The notes below the pieces were generated by a model. That model worked only from the letters and a program-made list of their open reading frames with translations, was not told the DNA's origin and made no database searches. Shown here piece after piece: positions 54,079-63,257 of a DNA stretch of 64,000 nt; position 1 is the stretch's first letter; every line of letters begins with the position of its first letter. The stretch comes from Phytophthora sp. 'mugwort' (lineage: Eukaryota; Oomycota; Peronosporomycetes; Peronosporales; Peronosporaceae), in NCBI GenBank assembly GCA_033558025.1, contig JAUCEF010000010.1:397001-461000 (forward strand), given 5' to 3'. The translations under genes were made by a program, and so were the position numbers.

Positions 54079-56055
54079 TCTTCTTGCGGCGTAGACGATT
54101 CACGTTGGTTTTCTTCTTCCCCCGAGTGGTCGGGAGCACTAGCTTCTTCGAGCCCAACAGTGCGACGTGGGCGCCGAACATTGGCGCGATCTTCGTTTTC
54201 CGGACGCGATTTCCGCTTCCCCGCCTGCTTGAACACCCTTGTGCCACTGTTGTCGGAGACTTGCATTTCGTCAAAATAGTCGGCAACTTCGTTGACTCCT
54301 TCATCACCAATAGCTTCAGCCCCATCAGAGCTTGACTCATCGAATATGACATCGCGAGAGATCAGCACCTGCCCCGCCTCGATGTCATAAACTCGATACG
54401 CCTTGGAACGCTCCTCGTAACCCATGAAAATACCTTCACGAGCTTTGGGATCCCACTTGAGTCGCTTCTCCTTCGGCGTCAAGATATAGGCCTTGCACCC
54501 GAAGATCCGCATGTGCTTGACGTTGGGCTTGGACTTGTAGATGATTTCGAACGGAGTTTTGTCGGGCGACTTCGGAGACGGCAGACGATTCTTGATGTAA
54601 ATTGCCGTCATTGCCGCTTCCGCCCAGAACGTCTTGTCCAAGCCAGCGTAGTGAAGCATACTGCGGCCGATCGTCACGATGGTTCGGTTGGCGCGCTCAG
54701 CAGTTGCGTTGGTTTGGTGCGCATACCGAACCGTGGGCTGGACTTCGATGCCGTGGTCTTCGTAGAAAGTCTTGAGCGAGTTGGTCGCGAACTCTTTGGC
54801 TCCATCATGCCGCACAAACTTCACCTTGGCATCGAATTGCTTCTCCACCTTGGTAATGAAGCGACGCAAGCAGCCTTCGCTTTCCGACTTGGCTTGCAAG
54901 CAGAATCCCGTCATGCAGCTGCTGGCTTCGTCCGTGAGAAGCAGCAAGTAGCGACTGCCACCCAGCGACTCTTCCTCCATGGGTCCACAAATATCAAAGT
55001 GAAGGAACTCGAACGGCTTGTACTTGGGCTTGTTCGGGTTGCTTGGGAAGGGCTTTTGCACCATTTTTCCTTGTTGGCACCCGCGACACTGGCTTGAGTT
55101 CTTTGACGATGTCGGCATCTTGGCACCCGTGACCATGCCACTTGAGACCATCTTCCGAAGAACGTCGCTGGGTGCGTGACCCATACGTGCATGAAGATCG
55201 ACCGCGTTGATCGATACATCGGTCACCGAATTCGCAGCGAAACTTGGCACCCGGAGCCAGTAGAGACCGTCGATCAGGTCCGCGGAAGCCACGATCTTTT
55301 TCGACGTCTTGTGTGCGATGTGCATTTCTGCTCCATCAAACACCACCTTGAACTGTCCGCTTCGGTTGATCTGGGGTACCGAAAGCAGATTCTTGTTCAT
55401 ACTTGGTACGTAGAGCGCGTCTTGAACGTGGATGTCGCGTTCGCCACCATTAGGCAAGGTGACGCGCTGCATGACCGTTCCAACTCCCTTGATCTTGGCA
55501 GTATTGCCGTTTGCGACAGTGAGTTCACCTTCGTCGCATGCCTTGATGTTGACAAACTTATTCTTGTCATTGCAGATGTGGTGCGTGGCACCACTGTCGA
55601 TGGCCCATGAGCCTTGAAACTTGTTGGTCTTGGAGATACCACACTCCATAGAGACCGCAAACGCGATGAAGTCATCATCGCTGTCGTCGCGCCATTGGAC
55701 ATTGTTCGCACCGCGACCAGACCGGCCACGTCGTGCACCTCGATTGTCATCCTTTTGCTTGGTCCAGCACTTGTCCACGACGTGTCCCGATTTCCCGCAG
55801 TAAGTGCAGTGGCGGCTTTCACGCTCGGCATTGAAGGCCCTTGCAGTGTCTTCAATCTTCACCTGAGCAGTCTTCTCGCCCTGCCGCTTGATGTGCTCGT
55901 TCGTGAGCACCTTGATCACGTCTTGAGTGCGCAGCTCTGCGTTGCTCATCTCCAAGTTGAGAACCACGTTCTCGAAACTCTTGGGCAGACTCCGTAACAG
56001 GCAGATTACCACGTCTTCATCCTCCATCTTGGCGCCGATGCTGCTGAGCTTGGCG
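53967..56055 (-). pseudogene. C1 gag end, protease and integrase, intact frame to a single shift
   Basis: One open frame begins in gag ([31 protein letters not shown]), without the extra C of family A. It continues through the zinc knuckle [14 protein letters not shown], protease [33 protein letters not shown], pre-integrase zinc CRGCQQGKM, and the integrase DDE region ([42 protein letters not shown]) to [20 protein letters not shown] shift near 54060-54110 leaves the RT in another frame. Beyond 56055 the frame reads meaningless residues into the B2 LTR. Confidence 0.87.
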
Positions 56056-56368
56056 CAAAAGGCTTGGTCACTTGATGGCAAAATGCAAAGTGATTGATTT
56101 AGGTCCTTAGTTCGCAAACGCCTTGCTACCTCTAAGCCTACAGTTCTACCTACTGGGTACACTCTACCGGATTCTCTACTGGATACTGAGTTACTTCAGC
56201 CAATCGCAGAGCGCCACGTCGATGCCCATCTTGTACCCACAATCTTGTACCCACGTGCATCGTAATCATCGTCCCGTAATCGCCGAGTGATTGAGGTGCC
56301 ACTGAGTGAAGGTCATACCGGTATCCTACCGGTATACAGTAGCTGCTCGAGGCGTCTCCTTGACAACA
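56056..56368 (-). repeat. B2 3' LTR
   Basis: 313 bp, TGTTGTCAAGGAGACG... in element orientation. It includes the last codons of pol and two TTGTACCCAC copies. Confidence 0.9.
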
Positions 56369-58434
56369 CTCCCACTCGACTCGATAGCCTTAGGTGCTTC
56401 GATGCCGAGCTTGCTCCGGAGACAGTCGAACTGCGCCGCTGGAATGGGCTTGGTCATCAGGTCCGCCAGCATGTCTTGAGTCGGACAGTACTCGAGCACC
56501 ACTTCTCCGTCCTCGACCTTCTCGCGCACGAAGTGGTAGCGAATGTCGATATGCTTGGTACGCTTGTGAAACTCGGGATTCTTGGCAAGCGCGATGGATC
56601 CTTGGTTGTCTTCGTAGATCTTGATCGCCTTGCCCTCTGTGGTTTCGCCTATCTCGCACAGAAACGCCTTGAGCCACACGGCCTCCTGTGTTGCCTCCGA
56701 TAGCGCCATGTACTCGGCTTCCGTCGGCGATAGTGCCACCGTCCTCTGCTTCTTGCTGCGCCAGCTCACGCATCTACCGCTCATTATGAACGCGTCTCCG
56801 CTCGTGCTGCGGCGCGACTCCACATCACCCGCCCAGTCCGCATCCGAGTAGCCGCAGACGCCGTCTTGGTCCTTGGTGCGAAACTCGATGCCGTACGTCG
56901 CCGTGCCTTGGATGTAGCGGAGGACGCGCTTGAGTGCTTGCCAGTGCGTGGGGCATGGGTCTGCAGCGAACTGACTCAGTGTGCCCACTGCCGCAGCCAG
57001 ATCCGGTCGGGTGCCCACCATCAAGTACATGAGGCAGCCCACGGCGTTCCGGTAAGGCACGCCTGCCATGCTGTCATCATGCTTGCAACCGCCGTCGCAC
57101 ATAGCCTTGGTCAGCTTGAGTCCGGGGTCCTGCGGCGTTTTCACGGGCTTGCTGTTCTCCATGCTGAACTTGCTCAGGATGCTCCGCGCGAACTTGGTCT
57201 GCCGCATCGTCACCTCACCAGCCTTGATGTCTTGCTTGATCTCCATTCCGAGAAAGTAGCTCAGCTCGCCTAGGTCCGTCATCTCGAACCGCTTGCTTAG
57301 TGCGCTCTTGGTCGCCTTGAGCATGTCGTCATCACTGCTCGCAATCACCAGGTCGTCCACGTACAGCACCACGAGCACCATGCTGTCGCCGTTGCGCTTG
57401 ACGTAGACGCAGTGGTCGGTCTCGCACTTGTCGAAGTCCAGCTTGAGCATGAAGTCGTCGATGGTGTGGTTCCACATGCGCGGCGACTGCTTGAGCCCGT
57501 ACTTGGCAGCCATCGCTAGCACGATTCGGATGGACGTGAACTTGGCCACGGGCGCGAAGGTCTCGTCGTAGTCGATGCCGTGCTTCTGCGAGAAGCCCTT
57601 AGCCACCAGGCGCGCCTTGTATCGTTCGATCTCGCCGGCTTGGTTCTCCTTCACGCGAAAGACCCATCGACAGCCGATGGCCTTGCGTCCCTTGGGCAGC
57701 GGTACCACGTCCCATGTGTCGTTCTTGCACAGCGAGTCGTACTCCGAGTCGCAAGCCTCCTTCCATTTGCGTGCGTCGCTGGATTCCATCGCCGACTTGA
57801 ACGTGGTCGGCATTTCTCCCACTGAATCCACGACGTACGCCGCCTCGAAGCTCTTGTCGTTGTCTCGAGCCATGGCAGACATCTCATCCAGGCCTTGGTG
57901 TCGATTCTCTGACGTGTATCGCTTGGCACTCGGGGTCTCCACCGCTTCTTCCAGCGACTGTGTCCGCGGGTGTCTTTTGCTGCCGGGCAAGAATTCATCA
58001 TCCCGCGCAGTCTCTTCATCTTCGTCGTCCGATGCCGACTGTTCATCTTTGTCCGTGGTGCCTTCTTCCGCATCTTGAAGGTCCACCAGCGCCTCCTTGG
58101 GTTTGTAGTCGCGTCTTCCACCGTCGAAGACGTCTTCCATGAACTGTGCATCGCGGCTCACCAGCACGCGACTACTCTCGATCTCCTCGAACCGATACGC
58201 TTTCTCGTGGTCCGAGTACCCCAGGAACCTGCATCGCACCGATCGCGCATCCAGCTTGGTTCGCTTCTCTTTCGCCACATGCATGTAGGCGTGGCAACCG
58301 AAGACTTTGAGGTTGGCCAGCAATGGTTTCTTGGCAGTCCACAGCTCGTACGGAGACTTATCGTTGTCAAGCGCATGTGTCGGACAGCGGTTGCGCAGGA
58401 ACATAGCCGTCATGACTGCTTCGCCCCAGTATGC
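56326..58434 (-). pseudogene. B2 integrase end, reverse transcriptase and RNase H
   Basis: The frame is open (first ATG 58413) and is in phase with 58435-60315. It encodes NRCPTHALDNDKSPYELW (integrase end), an acidic linker, then RT with GCRWVFRVKENQAGEIERYKARLVAKG and [25 protein letters not shown]. It then jumps to [10 protein letters not shown]: compared with B1 about 47 codons (141 bp) are missing in frame near 57500, including the [10 protein letters not shown] motif with the first catalytic aspartate. VLYVDDLVIAS, YSDADWAGD and STEAEYMALSEA are intact (PTEAEYMALSEA here). The final residues VVKETPRAATVYR are encoded by the 3' LTR. RT cannot be active. Confidence 0.9.
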
Positions 58435-60315
58435 CTAGGACAGACTCACGTGCTCCAGCATGCACCGCGCGCATTCAACTAGCGTCCGGTTCATGCGCTC
58501 CGCGATTCCGTTGAGCTGCGGCGTGTATGGCGGCGTGAACTTCTGCACGATGCCGCGCTTGCTGCAAAACTTGGCCATTTTGTCGGATTTGTACTCACCA
58601 CCGTTGTCACTGCGAAGCTCCTTGACGCGCTTGCCGGTCTGTGTTTCCGCAAACGCCACAAAGTGCGCGAACTTGTCGGCCACCTCCCATTTGTTCTTCA
58701 CCAGGTACACCACGCAGTAGCGCGACTTGTCGTCGATAAAGGTGACGAAGTAGCGCTTGCCGCCAAACGTCGGCGTGCGCATGGGCCCGCATACGTCACT
58801 GTGCACAACCTCCAGTAGTTCATTGGCACGCTTGGGCGATGTCGATTCGAAACTCAATTGCGTCTGCTTGCCGAGCGCGCATCCGTCGCACGTCTCCCAC
58901 TTGCTCGCGGACCCGAGGTCAATGCCGACGCTGAACTTCTTCTTGACGATGGCGTCGAGCCCAGCGTGACCGATGTGGCCTAGTCGAAGGTGCCAGAGGT
59001 ACGACTTGGTGTCCCCTTGGCTCTCGTTCGGACTCGCCGAATTCGCTTCGTCCAGGTGCACGGGCGTCATGCACAGCTTGAACAGCTTGCCGTCACGCGC
59101 ACCTATCGTGCACTTCATCCCCTTCAGTGCGATGAAGCATCCGTCGCTGTCGAAGGTCACTGATCCGACGTCCTTGGTGAAGCGCCCGATCGAGAAGAGG
59201 TTGCGCGTTAGCTTGGGAATGTGCCACACGTTCGTGAGCACACCCTTCTTGATGCCACGAGGCGTCTTCATCTCCATCACAATGTCGCCGCTGCCGATCG
59301 CTTGAACCACACCGTCGTCTGCGAGACGCACGTCGACCGGAGTGAAGGCCTTGTAGTTTCTCATGAACTTCTTGGAGTGCGCCATGTGCTGCGTCGCACC
59401 CGAGTCGACCAGCCATGTGCCACTCGCCGACGCTGCCATGGCCGCATCGCCATCGCCGTCGACGAAGAAGAGATAGTCGCCGGAGTCGTCCTCACGCGCG
59501 ACGTTGGCACGCTGCGAGCGCTGCCGTTCCGTGTTGTCATGGATCCGCGAGGGACACTCCGCGATCCAATGTCCATGCTTGCCGCAGTTGTGGCACGCAC
59601 CGTTCTTCTTCGACGGTCGGCCCTTATGCTTGTTGTCCCTCATCATGAACGCCTGGCCAGGCGCGGCGCCATCTCCATCGCCACCCTGCTCCTTGCGCTT
59701 CATGTCTTCATGTAGCAGCCGAGACGTCACCAGCTCCCACGTCAGCGTGTCGGATCTTGACTCCAACGCCGTGATCAGGAACTGATACGACTCGCTCAGG
59801 CTCCCGAGAAGCGTGATCACCAAGTCGTCCTCGCTGACCGGAGCGCCGACCGCGTCGAGCTGTTCCGCCAGCGTCTTGATCTTGTTGATGTGCTCCAGCA
59901 CATCACCAGCTTCGTCAATCATCGTCGTGAAGAAGTGTCGACGAAGGAAGAGCTTATTGGCCAAGCTCTTCTTCTCGAAGTATCCTTCCAGCCTTGACCA
60001 TGCATCATGCGCGCCACTCGCCGACCGGACCAACGGTAGCTGCAAATCCTCTAACGCGAGGCAGATGATCGCCATCGCCTTGCGCGACTTCCGCTTGAGT
60101 GCCGCTTGATTCAACGCCGTGGTGCAGTTCTCCAGCTTCGTATCACCGCATACGACTTCCCACAGGTCGCGCTCCTCGAGTACCATTTGCATCTTGAACT
60201 TCCACGTGTGGAAGTTAGCTCCGTCGAACTTGTTGATGCGGAAGGCAGAAGGCGGCGTGGCGTCCATGGCGAAGGCGTAGTCGGGGTCTTCAGAAAAGGC
60301 GGGGCTTGGGCTCAT
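58435..60315 (-). pseudogene. B2 gag, protease and integrase, open to one UAG
   Basis: From ATG 60315 inside the primer site the frame runs for 626 codons. It covers gag (RINKFDGANFHTWKFKMQMV), zinc knuckle CHNCGKHGHWIAEC, protease TWLVDSGATQHM, pre-integrase HLRLGHIGHAGLDA and CDGCALGKQ, and the integrase core (HSDVCGPM, TFIDDKSRYCVVY, LRSDNGGEY, TPQLNGIAERMNRTL). It stops at TAG 58435-58437 in place of the lysine in LSKSYWGEA of B1. The frame resumes in phase, so the gene is one polyprotein with a single nonsense change there. Confidence 0.9.
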
Positions 60316-60318
60316 AAC

Positions 60319-60632
60319 CAAAAGGCTTGGTCACTTGATGGCAAAATGCAAAGTGATTGATTTAGGTCCTTAGTTCGCAAATTCCTTGCTACCTCTAAGC
60401 CTACAGTTCTACCTACTGGGTACACTCTACTGGATTCTCTACTGGATACTGAGTTACTTCAGCCAATCGCAGAGCGCCACGTCGATGCCCATCTTGTACC
60501 CACAATCTTGTACCCACGTGCATCGTAATCATCGTCCCGTAATCGCCGGAGTGATTGAGGTGCCACTGAGTGAAGGTCATACCGGTATCCTACCGGTATA
60601 CAGTAGCTGCTCGAGGCGTCTCCTTGACAACA
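60319..60632 (-). repeat. B2 5' LTR
   Basis: 314 bp, one base longer than its partner (CGCCGGAGTG versus CGCCGAGTG). It is followed on the right by E sequence GTGTCGAAATAGG. Confidence 0.9.
60342..60356 (-). promoter_or_regulatory. Initiator-like core promoter in the B2 LTR
   Basis: The minus strand reads TCACTTTGCATTTTG. This matches TCATTYYNCAWTTT, the Inr plus flanking part of the oomycete core promoter, with one mismatch. It probably marks the start of the LTR transcript (R region). All B LTRs carry it. Confidence 0.6.
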
Positions 60633-60909
60633 GTGTCGAAATAGGATTGACTTGAGTCATAGTCATGCTGTCGCTCAGCCCAGGCGATGTGCTCCGGCAT
60701 GAACTTGTTCACCTCGCCCTCGGTTTTCGACTTCAGTAGGTAAATCTTCACATGGCAAGAAAATCTGTCCATAACAGCAAGGACAGCTGAGTACTGTGAG
60801 CCGTTACTCAGTCCTGGTATGGACAGATCTGCGAAGATCATGTCATTCATCTTCTGGATGGGCCTATCGAGCTTCTTCCTAAATGGCTGCTTGCCGAAAT
60901 GACAGTCTG
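60633..60909 (-). repeat. E-repeat fragment between B2 and C2
   Basis: A 277-bp piece encoding the integrase start (MNDMIFADLSIPGLSNGSQYS, cut here for length) and the join to the protease side on the minus strand. It is bordered by the B2 LTR on the left and the C2 LTR start TGTTGCAGGG on the right. Confidence 0.8.
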
Positions 60910-61266
60910 TGTTGCAGGGTAACTTCCTTGGTACAGTGTACCAGTCCAAGTTACCCGAACCGGTTAACCGGACCGGTCCAATGCTCCCTCGCCATGATTA
61001 CGCCACGGTGATTACGCCACTCATGATTGGACGAGTAGGATGATTGGACGAGTACGGAATGATGGTGATTAGATGCACCAATTGATTGGATGCATAGTTG
61101 CATGTCTATGTAGTATACCAGGTAGGCAGGCAAAGTAAACTCCGATAAATCAATCACTTCTGAATTTCCATTCAACCTCTCAAGCCTCCTTCCTCGCCTC
61201 GCCTCAAGCCTCGGCGGTGTCCAAGACCCCTACGTCAAGTTCAAGACCCAACGTAACCTTTCTTCA
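60910..61266 (+). repeat. C2 5' LTR
   Basis: TGTTGCAGGG...TTCTTCA, followed by GGTTATGAGCCCAA. It contains the palindromes GGTACAGTGTACC and ACCGGTTAACCGG, several ATTGG motifs, and TAAATCAATCACTTC. Confidence 0.87.
61154..61167 (+). promoter_or_regulatory. Initiator-like core promoter in the C2 LTR
   Basis: TCACTTCTGAATTT fits TCATTYYNCAWTTT with two mismatches, and sits at the same place in the LTR as the family A and B versions. Confidence 0.5.
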
Positions 61267-61270
61267 GGTT

Positions 61271-62259
61271 ATGAGCCCAAGTACCATGTCGTCTGTGCAA
61301 GATACCAAGATCTCCATTGACAAGTTCAACGGCGACAACTTCGCCACCTGGAACCGCTACATGCGTGGCGTGTTCCTGACCAAGTCGGTATGGAACGTCG
61401 TGAACCGGGAGACGACGCCAAGCTTCGCGGACCCGAGGGCCATGGACGACTACGTCAAGTCCAGCAACATCGCGTTCGGTCTGATGTTGCTCCACATGGA
61501 TGCGGACTACCACCATGTGGTCGACGACTGCGAAGAAGCCTGGGTGGCCTGGACGCGTCTGCGTTCACTCTACGGGGGGTCACAGAAGGCTGGTCGTATC
61601 TACCCGAAGCGCCAGCTCTTCAGCATGGAGATGGCAGAAGGCGGCAATGTGCTTCATCATTGCAACGAAGTCCTCAACATTAGCGCCAAGCTCAGCAGCA
61701 TCGGCGCCAAGATGGAGGATGAAGACGTGGCAATCTGCCTGTTACGGAGTCTGCCCAAGAGTTTCGAGAACGTGGTTCTCAACTTGGAGATGAGCAACGC
61801 AGAGCTGCGCACTCAAGACGTGACCAAGGTGCTCACGAACGAGCACATCAAGCGGCAGGGCGAGAAGACTGCTCAGGTGAAGATTGAAGACACTGCAAGG
61901 GCCTTCAATGCCGAGCGTGAAAGCCGCCACTGCACTTACTGCGGGAAATCGGGACACGTCGTGGACAAGTGCTGGACCAAGCAAAAGGATTACAATCGAG
62001 GTGCACGACGTGGCCGGTCTGGTCGCGGTGCGAACAATGTCCAATGGCGCGACGACAGCGATGATGACTTCATCGCGTTTGCGGTCTCTATGGAGTGTGG
62101 TATCTCCAAGACCAACAAGTTTCAAGGCTCATGGGCCATCGACAGTGGTGCCACGCACCACATCTGCAATGACAAGAATAAGTTTGTCAACATCAAGGCA
62201 TGCGACGAAGGTGAACTCACTGTCGCAAACGGCAATACTGCCAAGATCAAGGGAGTTGG
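61271..62259 (+). pseudogene. C2 gag and protease start, single frame, truncated
   Basis: From ATG 61271 (inside the primer site) an unbroken frame encodes gag ([20 protein letters not shown]), the capsid region ending [18 protein letters not shown], the zinc knuckle [14 protein letters not shown] and protease [14 protein letters not shown]. It stops making sense at 62260, where a family B LTR fragment joins; the frame then ends at 62338. At the place where family A has C-CCC-C, this gene has CTGCCCAAGAG and needs no shift. This is the control for the family A frameshift. Confidence 0.88.
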
Positions 62260-62291
62260 TGTTGTTAAGGAGACGTCTCGACCAGCTGCTG
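62260..62291 (+). repeat. Family B LTR stump
   Basis: TGTTGTTAAGGAGACG followed by TCTCGACCAGCTGCTG matches the first 32 or so bases of a family B LTR. It is wedged between C2 gag and the A7 LTR, showing that a B element was inserted in C2 and that A7 then entered the B LTR or replaced the rest. Confidence 0.75.
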
Positions 62292-62635
62292 TATTGAGGG
62301 TTGCCGGGTTTTGGTACTGTGTACCAGTAACCGGTTAACCCGAACCGGTCCAACATAATCCCGCGATGTTTACGGTACGTTGTTTACGCAACCGATGATT
62401 AGACGAGTAGGATGATTGGACGAGTGCGGAGTGTTGGTGATTGGATGCACCAAATGATTGGATGCAGGGCTGCATATCTATGTGGTAGACTAGGTAGTGT
62501 AAGCTCCGATAAATCAATCACTTTCGAATCTTCCTTCTTCAGCTCAAGTGGTCTTCACTCCGGTCCCCGCACCCAAGTGCAGAACTCCCTTCGCTCCGTC
62601 CAAGCTTCACTTATCAAGATCCATACCTTTTATCA
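62292..62635 (+). repeat. A7 5' LTR
   Basis: A 344-bp LTR, TATTGAGGG...TATCA. It carries the GGTACTGTGTACC and AACCGGTTAACC palindromes, four ATTGG or ATTAG motifs between 62395 and 62460, and the initiator-like site at 62518. Confidence 0.88.
62518..62531 (+). promoter_or_regulatory. Initiator-like site in the A7 LTR
   Basis: TCACTTTCGAATCT resembles the oomycete Inr plus flanking part less well than in family B, but its context ATAAATCAATCACTT is shared with family C (and AATCAATCACTT with B) at the same LTR position. It would put the transcript start about 118 bp before the LTR end. Confidence 0.45.
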
Positions 62636-62649
62636 GGTTATGAGCCCAA
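62636..62649 (+). other. A7 primer-binding site overlapping the gag ATG
   Basis: GGTTATGAGCCCAA follows the LTR end directly. It is complementary to a tRNA-Met anticodon arm (CAU anticodon). The gag ATG at 62640 is the complement of that anticodon. Confidence 0.75.
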
Positions 62650-63257
62650 GCACCATGTCCTCTGCCCAAGACGTCTCGACCAAGGTCTCCATCGACAAGT
62701 TCAACGGAGACAACTACGCGACGTGGAACCGCTACATGCGCGGCGTGTTCCTGACCAAGTCGGTGTGGCATGTGGTGAATCGGGAAACGTCTCCATCCTT
62801 TACGGACTCCCGGGCCAAGGACGAGTATGTCAAGTCGAGCAACATCGCTTTTGGACTGATGTTGCTTCACATGGACGCCGACTACCACCATGTGGTCGAT
62901 GACTGCGAGGAAGCATGGATCGCGTGGATGCGCTTGAAGACGCTGTACGGTGGATCGCAGAAGGCTGGTCGCATCTACCTGAAGCGACAGCTCTTCAGCA
63001 TGGAGATGTCGGAAGGCGGCAATGTGTTGCATCATTGCAATGATGTCCTGAACATCAGCGCCAAGCTCAGCAGCATCGGCGCCAAGATGGAGGACGTGGC
63101 GATCTGCTTGCTGCGCAGTCTCCCCCAAGAGCTACGAGAACGTCGTGCTGAACTTGGAGATGAGCAATGCAGAGCTGCGGTCGCAAGACGTTGTGAAGGT
63201 GCTCACGAACGAGCACATCAAGCGACAAGGCGAGAAGACGGCGACGGTGAAAACTGA
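62640..63257 (+). CDS. A7 gag, zero-frame product (205 residues, Arg-rich tail)
   Basis: The frame opens at ATG 62640 with a copia gag domain ([20 protein letters not shown], then [20 protein letters not shown] and [13 protein letters not shown]). In the zero frame it runs past CTC-CCC-CAA at 63120-63128 into an arginine-rich tail ([20 protein letters not shown], then RREDGDGEN) and stops at 63255-63257. The zinc knuckle is not in this product. Other A copies have the same type of tail (to 27928 in A1 and equivalents in A3, A4 and A6). A 6-bp in-frame loss (DED to D) before the C-run is private to A7. Confidence 0.75.
   Translation: MSPSTMSSAQDVSTKVSIDKFNGDNYATWNRYMRGVFLTKSVWHVVNRETSPSFTDSRAKDEYVKSSNIAFGLMLLHMDADYHHVVDDCEEAWIAWMRLKTLYGGSQKAGRIYLKRQLFSMEMSEGGNVLHHCNDVLNISAKLSSIGAKMEDVAICLLRSLPQELRERRAELGDEQCRAAVARRCEGAHERAHQATRREDGDGEN
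63120..63128 (+). other. Candidate +1 frameshift site CTC-CCC-CAA
   Basis: Five C residues at 63122-63126. In the zero frame the ribosome reads Leu-Pro-Gln. Slipping one base forward on CCC-C gives Leu-Pro-Lys-Ser-Tyr and enters the frame with zinc knuckle, protease and pre-integrase. All six family A copies that include this position have the same five Cs. Family C has one C fewer and is in one frame. Confidence 0.6.

Larger units (their letters stand above)
52104..56055 (-). mobile_element. Element C1 (family C copia), 5' part removed at the B2 border
   Basis: The 3' LTR (52104-52436) is followed by the polypurine tract and an almost undamaged pol region. The element is cut inside gag (AKLSSIGAK) at 56055, where B2 begins. 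The rest of its gag and its 5' LTR are absent. It is inserted in E sequence at its 3' end. Confidence 0.87.
56056..60632 (-). mobile_element. Element B2 (family B copia), full length, young
   Basis: Two LTRs (56056-56368 and 60319-60632) differ by only three substitutions and one inserted base, so this is among the youngest insertions here. The internal region is one long frame with a single stop and one in-frame deletion. The left flank is C1 gag, the right flank an E fragment; they do not share a 5-bp duplication, so one side has been rearranged after insertion. Confidence 0.9.
60910..62259 (+). mobile_element. Element C2 (family C copia), 5' LTR and gag only
   Basis: A 5' LTR of 357 bp, primer site and most of gag-protease, cut at 62259 by a short family B LTR fragment and then the A7 LTR. 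It gives the 5' portion missing from C1 and the only gag start of family C in the window. Confidence 0.87.

Noticed and set aside
53967..56162. Treating the 731-codon minus frame as starting at 56162
   Set aside because: The first 35 or so residues come from the inserted B2 LTR; gag sequence starts only at about 56055.
58435..58437. Programmed UAG readthrough in B2
   Set aside because: The stop lies in the middle of integrase, not at a gag-pol border, and B1 has a sense codon there; a plain nonsense mutation is simpler.
62260..62338. C-terminal extension of C2 gag to the stop at 62338
   Set aside because: The extension is encoded by a family B LTR stump and the A7 LTR, so it is a chance read-through.
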